Shown here one piece after another: positions 62,880-64,000 of a stretch of 64,000 nt of DNA. Under the pieces are notes generated by a model. The model was not told where the DNA came from. It was given only the letters and a program-made list of their open reading frames with translations, and did no database searches. The stretch comes from Haematococcus lacustris (Eukaryota > Chlorophyta > Chlorophyceae > Chlamydomonadales > Haematococcaceae). The stretch's first letter is position 1. Every line of letters begins with the position of its first letter. The translations under genes were made by a program, and so were the position numbers. The DNA lies in contig JASKMD010000025.1 of NCBI GenBank assembly GCA_030144725.1, forward strand, positions 5,443,208 to 5,507,207, written 5' to 3'.

Positions 62880-64000
62880 TCAGGGAGAGGTCCACCATGG
62901 CAGCGACTTCCTGCAGTTAATGGTGGCTGGGTCCAGGGTCTCTGTGAACTTGCCGGCATCCATGAGGGCCTTAGCTCCGTCATACAAAGCCTGCGGTACA
63001 GCACAGAGCAACACAGGCAGGCCTTCATTGCCCTCTATTGCACCTCCATTGCAACTCACACCTCACACCACCTTTTGGGATCCCTATCAGTGCAGCGACA
63101 GTAGCTCCAAGATGCCAGCTAAACACATATGGGGTCCATGTCGCCAGCCTGGGCCTGGCCATGTGTCTCGTCAAGGGCGACTGTATAGAGCATGCTGGCC
63201 CTGATCTCAAGAGCACAACCAAAGCAACACCCATAACAGCACAGGGAGGGCTTGACTCCTTGCACCATGCACCAGGGTGGCGCCTACTCACTCGAGTGTG
63301 TCCATACACTGAGGTGGTGTCCACCGACTGGTGCTTGGCCAGGGCTGCATCATAGGCTGCCTTGGAGGTGATGAGGTTATGGCGCACGGACGTCAGCTTG
63401 TGGGCCCTGCAGCCGGATCAAAGGCATGCCTGGCCTTGGCAGCCATAGCCAGGCAGCTCAGGCCACAGTCTTGTCCACAGTAGGGCCGCTGCAGGCACTG
63501 CTTTAAAGGGCATTACAAGCATGCACACTTGGACACCAGACCCGGCAAGTAGGTGACTTGGTCAGGACATGTTGAGTGGACGGGTATGTAGGGCATATCT
63601 TGAGCATGGGTCGCACAGCTGCCTTAGACTCCTACTGGTGCTCCTCTGCATGCTCATGCCAAACAAGTGACGAGTGAGTATGCAAAGTGTTGACGGGCAG
63701 CCTGACTAGGAATGCACCTGTGTATGATGTAGGTGCGCGGCATGACGACGAACTGGAAACCAGATGCATTGATGTGCGCGATGTGCTGGATCTTGTTCTG
63801 CCCATAGCCCCTGCGGTCAATGGCAGCAACCAGGTTCCTCCCCTGCCAGAGCTGCTGGCAGTCAGCAAGCAGGCAGTCATGGCACTCTCGGCGACCAAGC
63901 TCAAGCAGACATCAGGCATCAGACTGACGTCGAGCAAGGCTGCGTTGCCATGTAATTCCCTACCTAAAGCGGACGTCATGCCATGGCGCTACTTTGCGGT
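62880..64000 (-). CDS. GT49/LARGE-like glycosyltransferase, C-terminal exons (cut by window edge)
   Basis: Minus-strand exons at about 63854-63718, 63406-63292 and 63007-62880 join in phase at their downstream borders, with GTGCAT and GTGAGT donors. They read LVAAIDRRGYGQNKIQHIAH, GFQFVVMPRTYIIHRAHKLT, SKAAYDAALAKHQSV and ALYDGAKALMDAGKFTETLD, ending SLPWWTSP and TGA. The pattern R-x-YG-x-NK-x2-H followed by an IIH histidine is typical of the C-terminal region of LARGE-type (GT49) transferases that act in the Golgi. A further exon with VAPWHDVRFR reaches the window end. The family call rests on this short region only. Confidence 0.5.

Noticed and set aside
62694..63204. Plus-strand frames of 136-166 codons
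   Set aside because: They overlap minus-strand exons that join with good splice sites into the GT49-like gene, and show no family features.

Overview
The window looks like nuclear DNA of a chlamydomonadalean green alga, most likely Haematococcus or a close relative. It is GC-rich, its genes have many short introns, it is full of CTG, CCCAG and CCTCRC simple repeats, and its host genes are plant/algal types: an SNF1-related kinase, a plant-type HAD hydrolase, a FAX/TMEM14 membrane protein and an FHA-PP2C phosphatase. The genus is inferred partly from my memory of similar predicted proteins, not from a search. One 500-base assembly gap (N) lies at 19664-20163.

The dominant content is a family of Fanzor-like (eukaryotic TnpB/IS200-IS605 OrfB-type, RuvC) RNA-guided nuclease elements. 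I find eight copies or fragments in two subfamilies. Subfamily 1 comprises A (969-3954 and on), B (23863-25726, minus), F (about 32141-32960), G (33151-33910) and H (38218-49707, split by later insertions). Subfamily 2 comprises C (about 26382-28517), D (36170-37292, minus) and E (about 53357-55451, minus). Copy A has recognisable RuvC-I, -II and -III motifs but is broken by a nonsense codon, a lost splice donor and a frameshift. Subfamily 1 copies share a roughly 200-250 base 3' noncoding tail that folds into a series of hairpins with base-pair covariation between copies. This is a good candidate for the Fanzor guide RNA (fRNA/omegaRNA). Several copies are flanked by direct repeats of about 11 bp. 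Some are truncated at the 5' end yet keep introns.

Layout. 0-8 kb: copy A, whose 3' tail was hit by a 3.8-kb TA-flanked inverted-repeat element carrying palindromic subterminal repeats. 8-12 kb: a long inverted-repeat element and one unknown ORF. 12-19.6 kb: a 2.1-kb segment present twice, several satellites, then the gap. 20.3-23.8 kb: 5' part of a SnRK1/AMPK-type kinase gene on the minus strand, with copy B just upstream of its start. 26-31.4 kb: copy C, then a 2.7-kb hexanucleotide array. 31.6-38 kb: copies F and G, then a HAD-hydrolase gene with copy D in an intron. 38.2-49.7 kb: a nest in which copy H contains a LINE, which contains a chromodomain Gypsy element, which contains two hAT elements and one SINE-like insert. 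50.0-50.6 kb: FAX/TMEM14 gene. 51.4-53.1 kb: another TIR element. 53.3-55.5 kb: copy E. 56.3-61.9 kb: membrane-anchored FHA-PP2C phosphatase (KAPP-like), minus strand. 62.9-64 kb: 3' end of a GT49/LARGE-like glycosyltransferase, minus strand.

The flanks of C and E appear to be two halves of one alpha/beta-hydrolase gene. This suggests an inversion of about 27 kb between these two inverted copies, or an assembly error that mimics it.
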